Part shown: positions 1 to 6,515 of the stretch, one piece after another
Position numbering within the stretch: position 1 is the stretch's first letter
Layout of the letters: each line of letters begins with the position of its first letter
Virus record (IMG/VR): IMGVR_UViG_3300028558_000016
Location: 1 to 64,000 of that record
Direction: 5' to 3' (one strand)
Origin: a virus
Length of the DNA stretch: 64,000 nt
Position numbers and translations under genes: made by a program
The notes under the pieces: generated by a model
What the model saw: only the letters and a program-made list of their open reading frames with translations
Told to the model about the DNA's origin: nothing
The model's database searches: none

Positions 1-308
1 TAAGTGCCCTCTTCTAAATCTAAGAATTTGTTCCAGGACCTAATAAGTCCCTCTATGTTGTCCTTGCCGACACTGTTTGCACTATGGACGTTTATGTCCA
101 CGTTCCTGAGATCGTATTTCATCTCATGGATCATCCACTTGACGCAATCGTATCCTGTTGGTATTCCGTCTCCAAGGTCATGGTCGAATGACATTTCGTT
201 TGGAAGTCCTTTGTCAATTATAACATTCTTGAACTCCTCAAAGTTTCTCACTATGGTCCATCCCTCAAAAAATGGAATCCTTTCGTCATCCAAATATAGC
301 TTGTACAT
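1..308 (-). CDS. cyclic-phosphate processing receiver-domain (cREC) protein, runs to window edge
   Basis: This about 102-residue protein was read directly from the minus strand. It starts MYKLYLDDER, has an acidic SFDHDLGD motif near residues 41-48 and a VHSAN motif near residue 74. These are the phosphoacceptor-like acidic residues of the receiver-fold cREC family, which is linked to RNA repair and 2',3'-cyclic phosphate ends. The last bases in the window read TA, so a stop codon may fall exactly at the edge and the gene may be nearly complete. It begins one base after the stop of the next upstream gene and lies in one operon with a HAD phosphatase and an RNA ligase, which supports an RNA end-healing role. 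The family assignment comes from motif recall; the function is inferred. Confidence 0.72.
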   Translation of the reverse strand, partial: MYKLYLDDERIPFFEGWTIVRNFEEFKNVIIDKGLPNEMSFDHDLGDGIPTGYDCVKWMIHEMKYDLRNVDINVHSANSVGKDNIEGLIRSWNKFLDLEEGT

Positions 309-309
309 C

Positions 310-495
310 TTATTCAGGTTTTAAATGCGGGAACAATTTATAAAAACGTTTCCATGCTGTCTTGCGGCATTTTTTAGGATACCTTATTTTGTTCCTATTA
401 TCTCCGCTGCTTCCAACATGTGTGTGCTTGTTATCGCGTCTGTCTGGTTTAGGCATTTGCTTATAACTCCACCATCTATGCCATCTCGATTCCAT
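310..495 (-). CDS. small basic conserved phage protein
   Basis: This is a 61-residue, strongly basic protein rich in Arg, Lys and Trp, ending in a KKCRKTAWKRFYKLFP block. It is tiled between the HAD gene (its ATG follows directly after that TAA stop) and the cREC gene (one base gap), which is the main evidence that it is real. No domain is recognised. The charge suggests RNA or nucleic-acid binding, which is inference only. Confidence 0.6.
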   Translation of the reverse strand: MESRWHRWWSYKQMPKPDRRDNKHTHVGSSGDNRNKIRYPKKCRKTAWKRFYKLFPHLKPE

Positions 496-496
496 A

Positions 497-1039
497 TTAA
501 TAATTTTTTAGCTTATGAATATCTTCAGGTCCGTTTAGCACAACCCAATCTCTGTCCTTAAACACAAAATGAATTGTAAGCTTTATGTCAGGCCTCTTCG
601 TCCACAGCTCAGTGAAATTCTCAATGTGTTCGATCATGTCATCAAAGAATTCTATCTCCTTAACGTCAGGATAATGCTCATCGATTATTCTTATCGCTCG
701 GTCAACCTTCTTTTTCCCGTCATACTTCAATGAATGGTGATGGAAATAAAGCTTGTTCTTCTCGAGTATTGGCATGATGTTTGGCTTTAGCCTATACATC
801 CTGTTTGTCAACACAACCTTTGCTGCAGTGTAATCCTCAGTTGCACGCATGTAATGAGGAAGTATACACTCCAACGGTTTAATGTTGAATTCAGGCATGA
901 GGCTTTCCCATCTACCCCACCAACCATTATGAGGATATGGAACACCTTTAATCCTCTCGTATTCCTTCTTCCCTTCATCGGGAAGAGGAACATCGAGAAG
1001 AGTGCCGTCCATGTCAAATATGTAAAGTTTTGTTATCAT
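497..1039 (-). CDS. HAD-superfamily phosphatase, Swiss-army-knife RNA-repair-like
   Basis: This 180-residue HAD-fold protein has the nucleophile motif DMDGT at residues 9-13 and a late acidic FFDD motif near residue 131. The length and N-terminal motif fit the HAD_SAK group of RNA-repair-associated phosphatases. It is immediately downstream of an Rnl1-type RNA ligase and upstream of a cREC gene. A reasonable inference is removal of 3'-phosphates or cyclic phosphates before ligation, as the phosphatase half of T4 Pnkp does. The substrate is not shown by the sequence. A promoter-like TAAATTAG lies 14 bases before the ATG (1053-1060). Confidence 0.75.
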   Translation of the reverse strand: MITKLYIFDMDGTLLDVPLPDEGKKEYERIKGVPYPHNGWWGRWESLMPEFNIKPLECILPHYMRATEDYTAAKVVLTNRMYRLKPNIMPILEKNKLYFHHHSLKYDGKKKVDRAIRIIDEHYPDVKEIEFFDDMIEHIENFTELWTKRPDIKLTIHFVFKDRDWVVLNGPEDIHKLKNY

Positions 1040-1065
1040 TTATTTCTATTTACTAATTTACTAAA

Positions 1066-2487
1066 TTAAACAATTACATTATAGCCTTTGATCAAATCGT
1101 TGTACAATTCTTTACCATCGAAATCCATCATGTATCTCTTAGAGCTTTTTGGACCTCCGATGAAATCAAAGAAGAACCCTTGGTGCTTCTTCAACTTTCT
1201 TTCTACAACAAATCTCATTACTTTTGCTGCCAACTTCTTTCTCAAGTTGGTCGCAGTTTCATCGCCTCTGTCGGAAGCACATTCTCTTATAGAAGATATT
1301 TCATCACGAGTGAATCCCAGCTTCTCAAAATCAACTGTGTCGATCTCAGCGATGTCTTTCACGTGAGTCAATCCAAGCTTAGCAAGAACATCTGCTCTCA
1401 AACCTCTCGATTCAAAAGTGATTGCATCCTTGTGCTTTCTGTATTCAATGAACTCCTCGTAAGTGGAAATTTCAGAAGTCAACTTGTCAATTTCTTTTAA
1501 AGTTCTCTTCCATCCTTCTTGCAAGTGTTCAATCTCTTCTCCTCTTCCTGGGAAAGTCGCCTTGTATTCGTTCACGTTGTCCTCACCAGATCTAACGATG
1601 TCGATCAATCTCCAGAACGCAGTTGAGTCCTTGAAGAAGTGGATTGCACAGTAAGCTGGATTCTTCATTTTTACACGAGGGTATCCAAACTCAGTATGCT
1701 TTCCATAATCACAAACAACATAACCTTCCTCACGGTAAGTCATGCCATCGAAAGACTCTTTCAATTTATCTGGAGAAGAATTCAATGCAAGAGTTGGAGC
1801 CATTGGCACACCAAGATCTTTTGATATAATCTCAAGATCAACGAAAGAAACTTCTTCCAAAGTATCAAGCTTTCTTGCACCCAACAAATAGACAGCACTG
1901 TCTTGGTGTGGTGTAACAACAATGTTGTACTTAGTACAAAGCTCAAACGCCAAAGTATATCCATCATATTTCTTAAACAAAGCTTTTACCCACTCAGTTC
2001 TAAGATCACAATGTTCCATCATTCTCACATCGTCATCTTCTCTCTTAACAGTCTCCATGAAAGCGTGAACGAACAAATCCGAGAATGTTCCTCCAAGCTT
2101 AGTATAGTGAAAGTTATCCACATCACCTTCTCCGTTAGCAGTTCCAGTTGTTCCGAAGCAAACTTCTCCTGTAACGTAATCAGTGTAAACGTGAATCATT
2201 GTTCCATCCATCTTTTTGAAGATCCTTGCAGACTCCCAGTTTATAGGTGCTGCGTGTCCTTCTCCAAGGTTGAAGAATTTTCTGAATGCAATGGACATAA
2301 CTCTCCAAGTATCTTTCTCAACTACAAGTCCTCTCGCATCTCTAACTTCCTCGTTAGTGAAGTTGGATTCGATAGAATCGTACTTAAGCAATACCTTGTG
2401 AGGATAGTCCTTGTGCTTCAATTTGAAGTCAGCAAGAGTCTTCTCAAGACCGTGCTCTTTTAGGTATTTTGTTATTGCGAGTTCCAT
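1066..2487 (-). CDS. rnlA: RNA ligase, T4 Rnl1-like
   Basis: This 473-residue nucleotidyltransferase has the adenylation motif KMDG at residues 92-95, preceded by an ARGLVVE / FRKFFN segment typical of T4 RNA ligase 1. Motif IV (EEGYVV) lies near residue 255 and a KxKN motif V near residue 272. T4 RnlA has 374 residues, so this protein carries a longer C-terminal region of unknown role. It joins 5'-phosphate and 3'-hydroxyl RNA ends, and in T4 it restores tRNAs cut by host anticodon nucleases. Its neighbours (HAD phosphatase, cREC, release factor) fit an RNA repair operon. No T4-like Pnkp kinase-phosphatase was seen nearby; the nearest P-loop kinase candidate is at 61795. Confidence 0.88.
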   Translation of the reverse strand: MELAITKYLKEHGLEKTLADFKLKHKDYPHKVLLKYDSIESNFTNEEVRDARGLVVEKDTWRVMSIAFRKFFNLGEGHAAPINWESARIFKKMDGTMIHVYTDYVTGEVCFGTTGTANGEGDVDNFHYTKLGGTFSDLFVHAFMETVKREDDDVRMMEHCDLRTEWVKALFKKYDGYTLAFELCTKYNIVVTPHQDSAVYLLGARKLDTLEEVSFVDLEIISKDLGVPMAPTLALNSSPDKLKESFDGMTYREEGYVVCDYGKHTEFGYPRVKMKNPAYCAIHFFKDSTAFWRLIDIVRSGEDNVNEYKATFPGRGEEIEHLQEGWKRTLKEIDKLTSEISTYEEFIEYRKHKDAITFESRGLRADVLAKLGLTHVKDIAEIDTVDFEKLGFTRDEISSIRECASDRGDETATNLRKKLAAKVMRFVVERKLKKHQGFFFDFIGGPKSSKRYMMDFDGKELYNDLIKGYNVIV

Positions 2488-2498
2488 TTCAAATATGA

Positions 2499-3023
2499 TT
2501 AGTAATGTTTACTTTTTCTTTTCTTTTTTCTACAAACAAGGTCAGCAGCGCAAGAAGCCGCGTAGGCATCTGGCTTTGATCTTACCCTGTATCCGGCAGC
2601 TCTTATGAATCCCATTCCAGAATCGTAAGCAATGTTGCTTTTCCATCTTGGATTTGGATTCAAGTCAAGGTCGATGTCAACAAGCTTCTCCATTGGAGAA
2701 ATTCTTGCATAAACCCCTTCAAGCTCCTTTTCAAGGTATTCGCCAACAGCGAAAGCTCGTTCAACTTCGCCCCAAAGCTTTGAATACATGTCCTTAGCTC
2801 TTGGAACGTTGTCAATACTGAAAATGTAGTGGGCACCTGCACCAACGTGGTATACAAGAACAACCGTTGCATAACGTGTCTTGTTTTTTTGATGCTCGGA
2901 GTCACATCCAACATAGATGCGGATTCCGTTTGGTGATGTGGACATGTGAGTCTTGATGTATTCCCTCATGTAGATACCGAGGTCATCAATGAATGCACCG
3001 CCAAATTTTTTAAAGTTTTTCAT
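2499..3023 (-). CDS. RNase H-like DUF458 (YkuK-type) protein
   Basis: This 174-residue protein has YVGCDSEH at about residues 37-44, followed by a YATVVLVY strand and a DIDLDLNPN...KSN segment near residues 117-131. These match the DUF458 family, a predicted RNase H-fold nuclease group; acidic residues D41 and E43 would be in the active centre. It is preceded by an unusually good Shine-Dalgarno sequence, AAGGAG, eight bases before the ATG. It lies directly upstream of the RNA ligase, so a role in RNA or RNA-DNA hybrid processing is plausible but unproven. Confidence 0.78.
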   Translation of the reverse strand: MKNFKKFGGAFIDDLGIYMREYIKTHMSTSPNGIRIYVGCDSEHQKNKTRYATVVLVYHVGAGAHYIFSIDNVPRAKDMYSKLWGEVERAFAVGEYLEKELEGVYARISPMEKLVDIDLDLNPNPRWKSNIAYDSGMGFIRAAGYRVRSKPDAYAASCAADLVCRKKKRKSKHY

Positions 3024-3031
3024 TTTCGTTT

Positions 3032-3037
3032 CTCCTT
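3032..3037 (-). promoter_or_regulatory. strong Shine-Dalgarno site AAGGAG
   Basis: AAGGAG lies eight bases upstream of the ATG at 3023. Most genes in this window lack such a site and have A-rich leaders instead, so this one is unusual and fixes the start of the DUF458 gene. Confidence 0.6.
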
Positions 3038-3084
3038 TCTCTGTGTGTTTGTTTTAACAGCATAAAAGAGAGAAACACACGTCT

Positions 3085-3092
3085 CAAAATTA
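3085..3092 (-). promoter_or_regulatory. Bacteroidota-type promoter -7 element
   Basis: The minus strand reads TAATTTTG, an exact match to the TAnnTTTG consensus used by the primary sigma factor of Bacteroidota. It is inside the 116-base gap upstream of the DUF458 gene and just after a CCGATAAAAACCGG-like hairpin. No clear -33 TTTG was found, so this is a candidate only. Confidence 0.45.
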
Positions 3093-3139
3093 TACCGGTT
3101 TTTATCGGTTTGTTTCTGAGAACGCGTTTGGAAACTAAT

Positions 3140-3337
3140 CTAATTCATTTCGAACCATCTTCGTTTAAACATTATTCTCAGCCTCGCGTAAGTACGAAGT
3201 CGCGACCATTTAAAATAGACGCTTTTTGTAGTCCTATTTGACCCTCGCGGGGAAACATGACCACATCTTTTTATTAGAATGTGTTCTGCACATTTTAAAT
3301 CTTCAAACTCCTTCATATTACAATCTTTAAAGTCCAT
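3140..3337 (-). CDS. possible small basic protein
   Basis: This is an uninterrupted 65-codon reading frame with an Arg-rich C-terminal half. It fills a gap between the DUF458 and DUF4326 genes and starts after an AT-rich TATATAATATTAA stretch. No family is recognised, and no overlap with a neighbour supports it, so it may be a non-coding spacer. Confidence 0.35.
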   Translation of the reverse strand: MDFKDCNMKEFEDLKCAEHILIKRCGHVSPRGSNRTTKSVYFKWSRLRTYARLRIMFKRRWFEMN

Positions 3338-3355
3338 TTAATATTATATATCATT

Positions 3356-3646
3356 TTAAAATAATCCATTCTCGAGTATGTCAACGTGTTTCTTCAAAAC
3401 ATCTCCGTGACAACTTGACGGTTTGCACCAACATCCTAAAGTTTTTCCTTTTAATTCTCCCAATCGATCCATCAGGTCTTTATTGTTCAAAAGGTATTCC
3501 TCGTATTTTTCAATTGCTTCCTTTCTCGAGGAAACCTTAAACTCAGCAAGAGTTCCCTCTTTATGAGAATAAGGATTTCCCCAAATGGAAGGACGTCCAA
3601 TATAGACGTCGTACTTATCTTTCTTACAGTGGACAACTTTACACAT
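3356..3646 (-). CDS. DUF4326 protein
   Basis: This 96-residue protein has the pattern VVHCKK...YIGRPSIWGNPYSH at the N-terminus and LKGKTLGCWCKPSSCHGDVL near residues 64-83, which is the signature of DUF4326. The conserved Cys and His residues suggest metal binding. The family is common in phages and some bacterial genomes and its biochemical function is unknown to me. It sits between the release factor gene and the RNA ligase block. Confidence 0.85.
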   Translation of the reverse strand: MCKVVHCKKDKYDVYIGRPSIWGNPYSHKEGTLAEFKVSSRKEAIEKYEEYLLNNKDLMDRLGELKGKTLGCWCKPSSCHGDVLKKHVDILENGLF

Positions 3647-3657
3647 TAATTAATTTC

Positions 3658-4347
3658 TTATGCGTGCAGCTGTCTAATGTTTCCCTTGTACAACTCCTTG
3701 ATGGTTATTTTTCTTCCTGTTACGTGATCAAGAACAAAACCATCCTGTTCTCTGTAAGTTCTTCTCTTGTCGTTTCTGTTTCCATAACCGATTTGATTGA
3801 ACCTCGTCTCTTTCACCTTGGCACCTATCGCACCATCATTAATGTCCTTGAGCCTTTCTTCAAGTCGTGCCCAAGCAGTCTCTTCATTTTTTTCTCTGGT
3901 CCTGTGCTCTTCAACTCTCACTATCATTCCAGTTGGAATATGAGTCAACACGCAAACAGTTTCTACCTTGTTTCGGTTTTGACCGCCGTTACCAGATCCA
4001 CGAGTGTACTTTCGATGCACGTCGTTTCTATTTAAGACAAATTTTGGTTGGGAGTTTTCTTCCATTACAGCTACCGTCACGGTGCTGGTCTGTACTCTTC
4101 CTCTCTTTTCAGTTGGAGGAACTCTTTGCCATCTATGTCCGCCTGATTCGTTCTCAAAGAACTTCCTGACTCCGTTTCCAGTCAGTCATAGCGAGACATA
4201 ACCTGGCATTCAGTGTTCTACTGCAGAAGCAAATTGATTGATGCTTGCGGCCTTTTGATAAATGTCCGCCATTTCATTGACGAGGAGCTTTGCATCTTCT
4301 CCTCCTTCTGCTGCTCGAATTTCGAGCTTGATCTTTTCTGTTTTCAT
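3658..4347 (-). CDS. RF1-type peptide chain release factor interrupted by two in-frame UGA codons
   Basis: A single reading frame of 229 codons encodes a near-complete class I release factor without the N-terminal helical domain. Residues 1-45 (KLEIRAAEGGEDAKLLV) are the start of the PCRF domain. After a UGA (4210-4212), MPGYVSL and a second UGA (4186-4188), the frame continues LTGNGVRKFFENESGGHRW. It then has VPPTEKRGR, where PPT matches the PxT codon-reading motif of RF1 (UAA/UAG). The catalytic GGQ is in RGSGNGGQNRN, followed by a normal C-terminal domain. Both UGAs sit where a sense residue is expected; the second falls in a beta strand where Trp would fit. TGA is a normal stop elsewhere in the window. 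The gene is therefore either recently broken, expressed by readthrough, or expressed as a C-terminal fragment from an internal start such as the GTG at 4080. Confidence 0.8.
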
Positions 4348-4427
4348 TTTTTATTCGGGTTTATATTTAAAAATTAAGTACACTCGCCTTTCAACCGAGA
4401 TTAAGGAATACGGAATTTCTTCCATGC

Positions 4428-5015
4428 CTACTTAAGTTTCTTTTTCTTTGTCAATTCTATTAATTTCTCTCTTGCCAATTGTTGTTCAACATAATCAGCG
4501 ATAATTACTATAGTTGAATCGCTTATCCACATGTGGCTTCTTCCGTTCACAGTAAGAGAAAAATCTCCATCACTTGGATCAAGAACAACCTCTGTTATCT
4601 TCTTGATTGGATTGTGCTTCTCTTTATCTTTCGCATCTCGTTCTAACGAGAATTTTGCCATTATGTCGCTGTTCCATTTCTTTGCATTTTTCTTGCTTTC
4701 TCCGGTGTAATTGAAATACTCAACATATTCTTTCAAAGGATTTCCTCCGTTTGCATTATTCAAACCACCTTTTAAAGTGTTTGCGTCTTCCATAATGACG
4801 TTTAAGTTTGTCCAGTCCTTCACCTTCTTCCAATTCTTATTCACATACACCTTCGCACATTCAGCAACTATTTGCATTGCTGCAATGTGTTGTCTATATT
4901 CGTTGTAGAAATTAGATGTCACAGAAAATTTTGAAGATTGCACTGTCTTTTCGTTTTCCTTGTCAGTCATCGAAACCGGGCGCATCATCATTCCATATAT
5001 CTCATTCTTTTTCAT
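4428..5015 (-). CDS. hypothetical protein
   Basis: This 195-residue soluble protein has a Lys-rich C-terminus and no recognised domain. Its ATG overlaps the TGA stop of the upstream gene at 5002-5015, so the two are probably translationally coupled. Function unknown. Confidence 0.75.
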   Translation of the reverse strand: MKKNEIYGMMMRPVSMTDKENEKTVQSSKFSVTSNFYNEYRQHIAAMQIVAECAKVYVNKNWKKVKDWTNLNVIMEDANTLKGGLNNANGGNPLKEYVEYFNYTGESKKNAKKWNSDIMAKFSLERDAKDKEKHNPIKKITEVVLDPSDGDFSLTVNGRSHMWISDSTIVIIADYVEQQLAREKLIELTKKKKLK

Positions 5016-5271
5016 CTTCTTTTATTGTTAGGTCGATTTCTACTATCTTCCATGTCAAACATTCTTCGAGATTCTCCACAAAAACAGGATGAACCTGATT
5101 ATCTCCTTTTTCTTTTCTCAACCAAACACCTTTGTTCCATTGAGAAACCCACCAGCCTATAGTTCCATCTGGTGCTTTAACTTTAATTTTATTTAAACCG
5201 CCAAATCCTTCAGGAAGATCAGCAATGGTTTTTATCTCCTTGCCTTCAAGAATTATCTTTTTGTTTTTCAT
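5002..5271 (-). CDS. hypothetical protein
   Basis: This is an 89-residue acidic-tailed protein with two Trp-rich strands (GWWVSQWNKGVW). It ends in TGA inside the start of the next gene. It is the first protein gene after the tRNA cluster in the direction of transcription. No family is recognised. Confidence 0.68.
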   Translation of the reverse strand: MKNKKIILEGKEIKTIADLPEGFGGLNKIKVKAPDGTIGWWVSQWNKGVWLRKEKGDNQVHPVFVENLEECLTWKIVEIDLTIKEDEKE

Positions 5272-5297
5272 AAAAGTAAATGTAATAAAAAATTTTG

Positions 5298-5370
5298 AGC
5301 CGATGACAGGGATCGAACCTGCGACCTCCTCTTTACGAAAGAGGCGCTCTACCAGCTGAGCTACATCGGC
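5298..5370 (-). tRNA. tRNA-Thr (anticodon CGT)
   Basis: A complete cloverleaf: acceptor GCCGATG/CATCGGC, D-stem GCTC/GAGC, anticodon stem CCTCT/AGAGG with loop TTCGTAA, and T-loop TTCGATC. The anticodon CGT reads ACG. No CCA is encoded. Confidence 0.95.
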
Positions 5371-5374
5371 AAAT

Positions 5375-5457
5375 GAAACCGAGCTTTTATTTAGGGACTT
5401 AAGGCAGGTTGCTCTGCTCTGATATTTGCCCAGGAGAATCTTACTCCTATCGGTTTC
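5375..5457 (-). ncRNA. structured small RNA candidate in tRNA cluster
   Basis: The segment is closed by a perfect 8-bp stem, GAAACCGA/TCGGTTTC, 83 bases end to end. Inside are a hairpin AGGAG/CTCCT and a second potential stem GGCA/TGCC. It has no T-loop or anticodon arm, so it is not a tRNA. T4 also carries stable non-tRNA RNAs in its tRNA cluster. Expression is not shown. Confidence 0.45.
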
Positions 5458-5547
5458 TCATGGCTTGTCGTCCTGAAACATTTTGTATACAAGCCAACCC
5501 ATCACAATAACTGCAATGACAATAACTATGTAACAAAATATATCCAT
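5458..5547 (-). CDS. 29-residue single-pass membrane peptide
   Basis: The frame begins MDIFCYIVIVIAVIVMGW and ends FQDDKP: one hydrophobic segment with a short charged tail. It lies exactly between a tRNA-Gly and the structured RNA above. It is small, so the call rests on the clean hydrophobic pattern and ATG-to-TGA frame. Confidence 0.42.
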   Translation of the reverse strand: MDIFCYIVIVIAVIVMGWLVYKMFQDDKP

Positions 5548-5548
5548 G

Positions 5549-5634
5549 TGCAGTAGGTGAGATTCGAACTCACAACCCCCTGATTGGAAGTCAGGTGCTC
5601 TATGCTTTCGCGTCCAATTAGGAGCTACTACTGC
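5549..5634 (-). tRNA. tRNA-Gly (anticodon TCC) with enlarged D-loop
   Basis: Acceptor GCAGTAG/CTACTGC pairs perfectly, the anticodon arm is CCTGA-CTTCCAA-TCAGG, and the T-arm GTGAG-TTCGAAT-CTCAC is intact. The D-stem GCTC/GAGC encloses about 21 bases instead of 8-11, including a GCGAAAGC mini-hairpin. A normal tRNA-Gly(TCC) exists at 6408. Confidence 0.82.
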
Positions 5635-5664
5635 AAGTGCGAACTTTCCATCGCATTAATTGGA

Positions 5665-5720
5665 GCAACCTCAGTTAACTGATTCGCATTTCTGCGAGGG
5701 GGGAGTTAACCTCTGGTTGC
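5665..5720 (-). ncRNA. structured small RNA candidate with GAAA-loop hairpin
   Basis: Nested inverted repeats: outer GCAACC/GGTTGC, middle GTTAAC/GTTAAC, and an inner TCGCA-GAAA-TGCGA hairpin with a GNRA tetraloop on the minus strand. It is flanked on each side by a related AATTGGAGC motif. No tRNA features are present. Confidence 0.45.
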
Positions 5721-5729
5721 GTAATTGGA

Positions 5730-5773
5730 GCCGAGGGGCCGTTCTCCAACGGTGAGTTCCCTTTCAACTCGGC
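5730..5773 (-). ncRNA. structured small RNA candidate
   Basis: A 6-bp outer stem GCCGAG/CTCGGC encloses a CCGTT-GGAG-AACGG hairpin. It lies six bases from the next tRNA and follows the element at 5665-5720. It may be part of one larger RNA with that element. Confidence 0.38.
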
Positions 5774-5778
5774 ATGTG

Positions 5779-5869
5779 CGGGGAAGATTGGAATCGAACC
5801 AATTAGTTTGATTTGCAGAAGACATTCTTTTTAAACAGAATGGTGCTCAGCCACCCGAGCATCTTCCCC
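5779..5869 (-). tRNA. tRNA-Leu-like (anticodon TAA or TTA) with 8-base anticodon loop
   Basis: Acceptor GGGGAAG/CTTCCCC and T-arm ATTGG-TTCGATT-CCAAT are good. The anticodon stem CATTCT/AGAATG encloses GTTTAAAA, eight bases rather than seven. The anticodon reads TAA (Leu UUA) if the second T is U33, or TTA (a UAA reader) if the first is. The variable region is long but has no obvious stem. Confidence 0.7.
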
Positions 5870-5874
5870 TTTTA

Positions 5875-6057
5875 TTATTTTCTCTTTCTCTCTTCGTCTA
5901 AATATCTATCATGTTCGTCTTTTGAATAGATCTCATAGTAACCACATTTTACTTTGTAATAAAATGGTGACATGTATTTCCATTCCTTGTTAACATCAAT
6001 GAATTTAGATTTTTCTAAAATCTGATTTTCCTCATCCGTCGGTTTGATTGTAATCAT
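5875..6057 (-). CDS. small hypothetical protein
   Basis: A 60-residue protein starting MITIKPTDEENQ, with an aromatic middle (YMSPFYYKVKCGYYEIY) and a charged tail. The frame opens further upstream (to 6120), but the internal ATG at 6057 follows an A-rich leader of the kind used by other genes here, so I chose it. It sits between two tRNA genes. Function unknown. Confidence 0.5.
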   Translation of the reverse strand: MITIKPTDEENQILEKSKFIDVNKEWKYMSPFYYKVKCGYYEIYSKDEHDRYLDEERKRK

Positions 6058-6195
6058 CGTTTTGTTTTTAGTTATTAAATAGGATGGGAAAACTTTAAGC
6101 GATAGTCTTTCGACAGGCAAGTTATTTTTTCATCGATGATTGATCAAGTCACCTCAAAATAAAATACTTTTCTACACTTCAGCACTTTCCCTCTG

Positions 6196-6268
6196 AGCGG
6201 AAAACGGGGCTCGAACCCGCGACCTTAACCTTGGCAAGGTTACGCTCTACCAACTGAGCTATTTCCGC
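6196..6268 (-). tRNA. tRNA-Gly (anticodon GCC)
   Basis: Acceptor GCGGAAA/TTTCCGC, D-arm GCTC/GAGC, anticodon arm TAACC-TTGCCAA-GGTTA and T-loop TTCGAGC. Complete and canonical. Confidence 0.95.
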
Positions 6269-6272
6269 ATGG

Positions 6273-6401
6273 TGCAGTGTAATTAAAAGGGTTGGACTTA
6301 TCTTCCATTCGTCAATGGCTCTTACCAACTTTCGATGTCACGATTAATTTTAAGCGCAAAACGATTCTATTGTCGAATTTTCTATTTGCGCCGACACTGC
6401 A
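6273..6401 (-). ncRNA. 129-base multi-stem RNA candidate between two tRNA-Gly genes
   Basis: An 8-bp closing stem TGCAGTGT/ACACTGCA joins bases 6273-6280 with 6394-6401. Inside are GCGCAAA/TTTGCGC (6354-6360 with 6385-6391) and GTTGG/CCAAC (6291-6295 with 6325-6329), the latter capped by CCATT-CGTC-AATGG. That is a three-way junction with no tRNA features. Function unknown. Confidence 0.5.
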
Positions 6402-6407
6402 TTTTTG

Positions 6408-6480
6408 AGCGGGAGACGAGGTTCGAACTCGCGACCTATAGCTTGGAAGGCTATCGCTCTACCAACTGAGCTACTCCCGC
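6408..6480 (-). tRNA. tRNA-Gly (anticodon TCC)
   Basis: Acceptor GCGGGAG/CTCCCGC, anticodon arm ATAGC-CTTCCAA-GCTAT, T-arm GCGAG-TTCGAAC-CTCGT. Canonical 73-base tRNA. Confidence 0.95.
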
Positions 6481-6484
6481 GTGC

Positions 6485-6509
6485 GGACATTGTTTCGGGT
6501 ACAACGTCC
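6485..6509 (-). other. hairpin spacer
   Basis: GGACGTTGT and ACAATGTCC form a 9-bp hairpin with one G-T pair, between a tRNA-Gly and a tRNA-like element. It could be a processing or folding spacer. Confidence 0.4.
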
Positions 6510-6515
6510 AAAACC

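Noticed and set aside
4-324. Plus-strand open frame of 106 codons
   Set aside because: It is the antisense shadow of the cREC gene, which has clear family motifs on the minus strand.
4186-4212. RF2-type +1 frameshift at UGA
   Set aside because: The sequence before, between and after both UGAs is in one frame, so a frameshift is not needed and would leave the correct frame.
3658-5271. Genome-wide UGA recoding
   Set aside because: TGA ends many neighbouring genes in ATGA overlaps (for example at 5002, 12285, 14472, 17141, 18031), so UGA is a normal stop here; the two UGAs in the release factor are a local feature.
5375-5457. Hammerhead ribozyme
   Set aside because: The conserved CUGANGA and GAAA core is not present in the right order.
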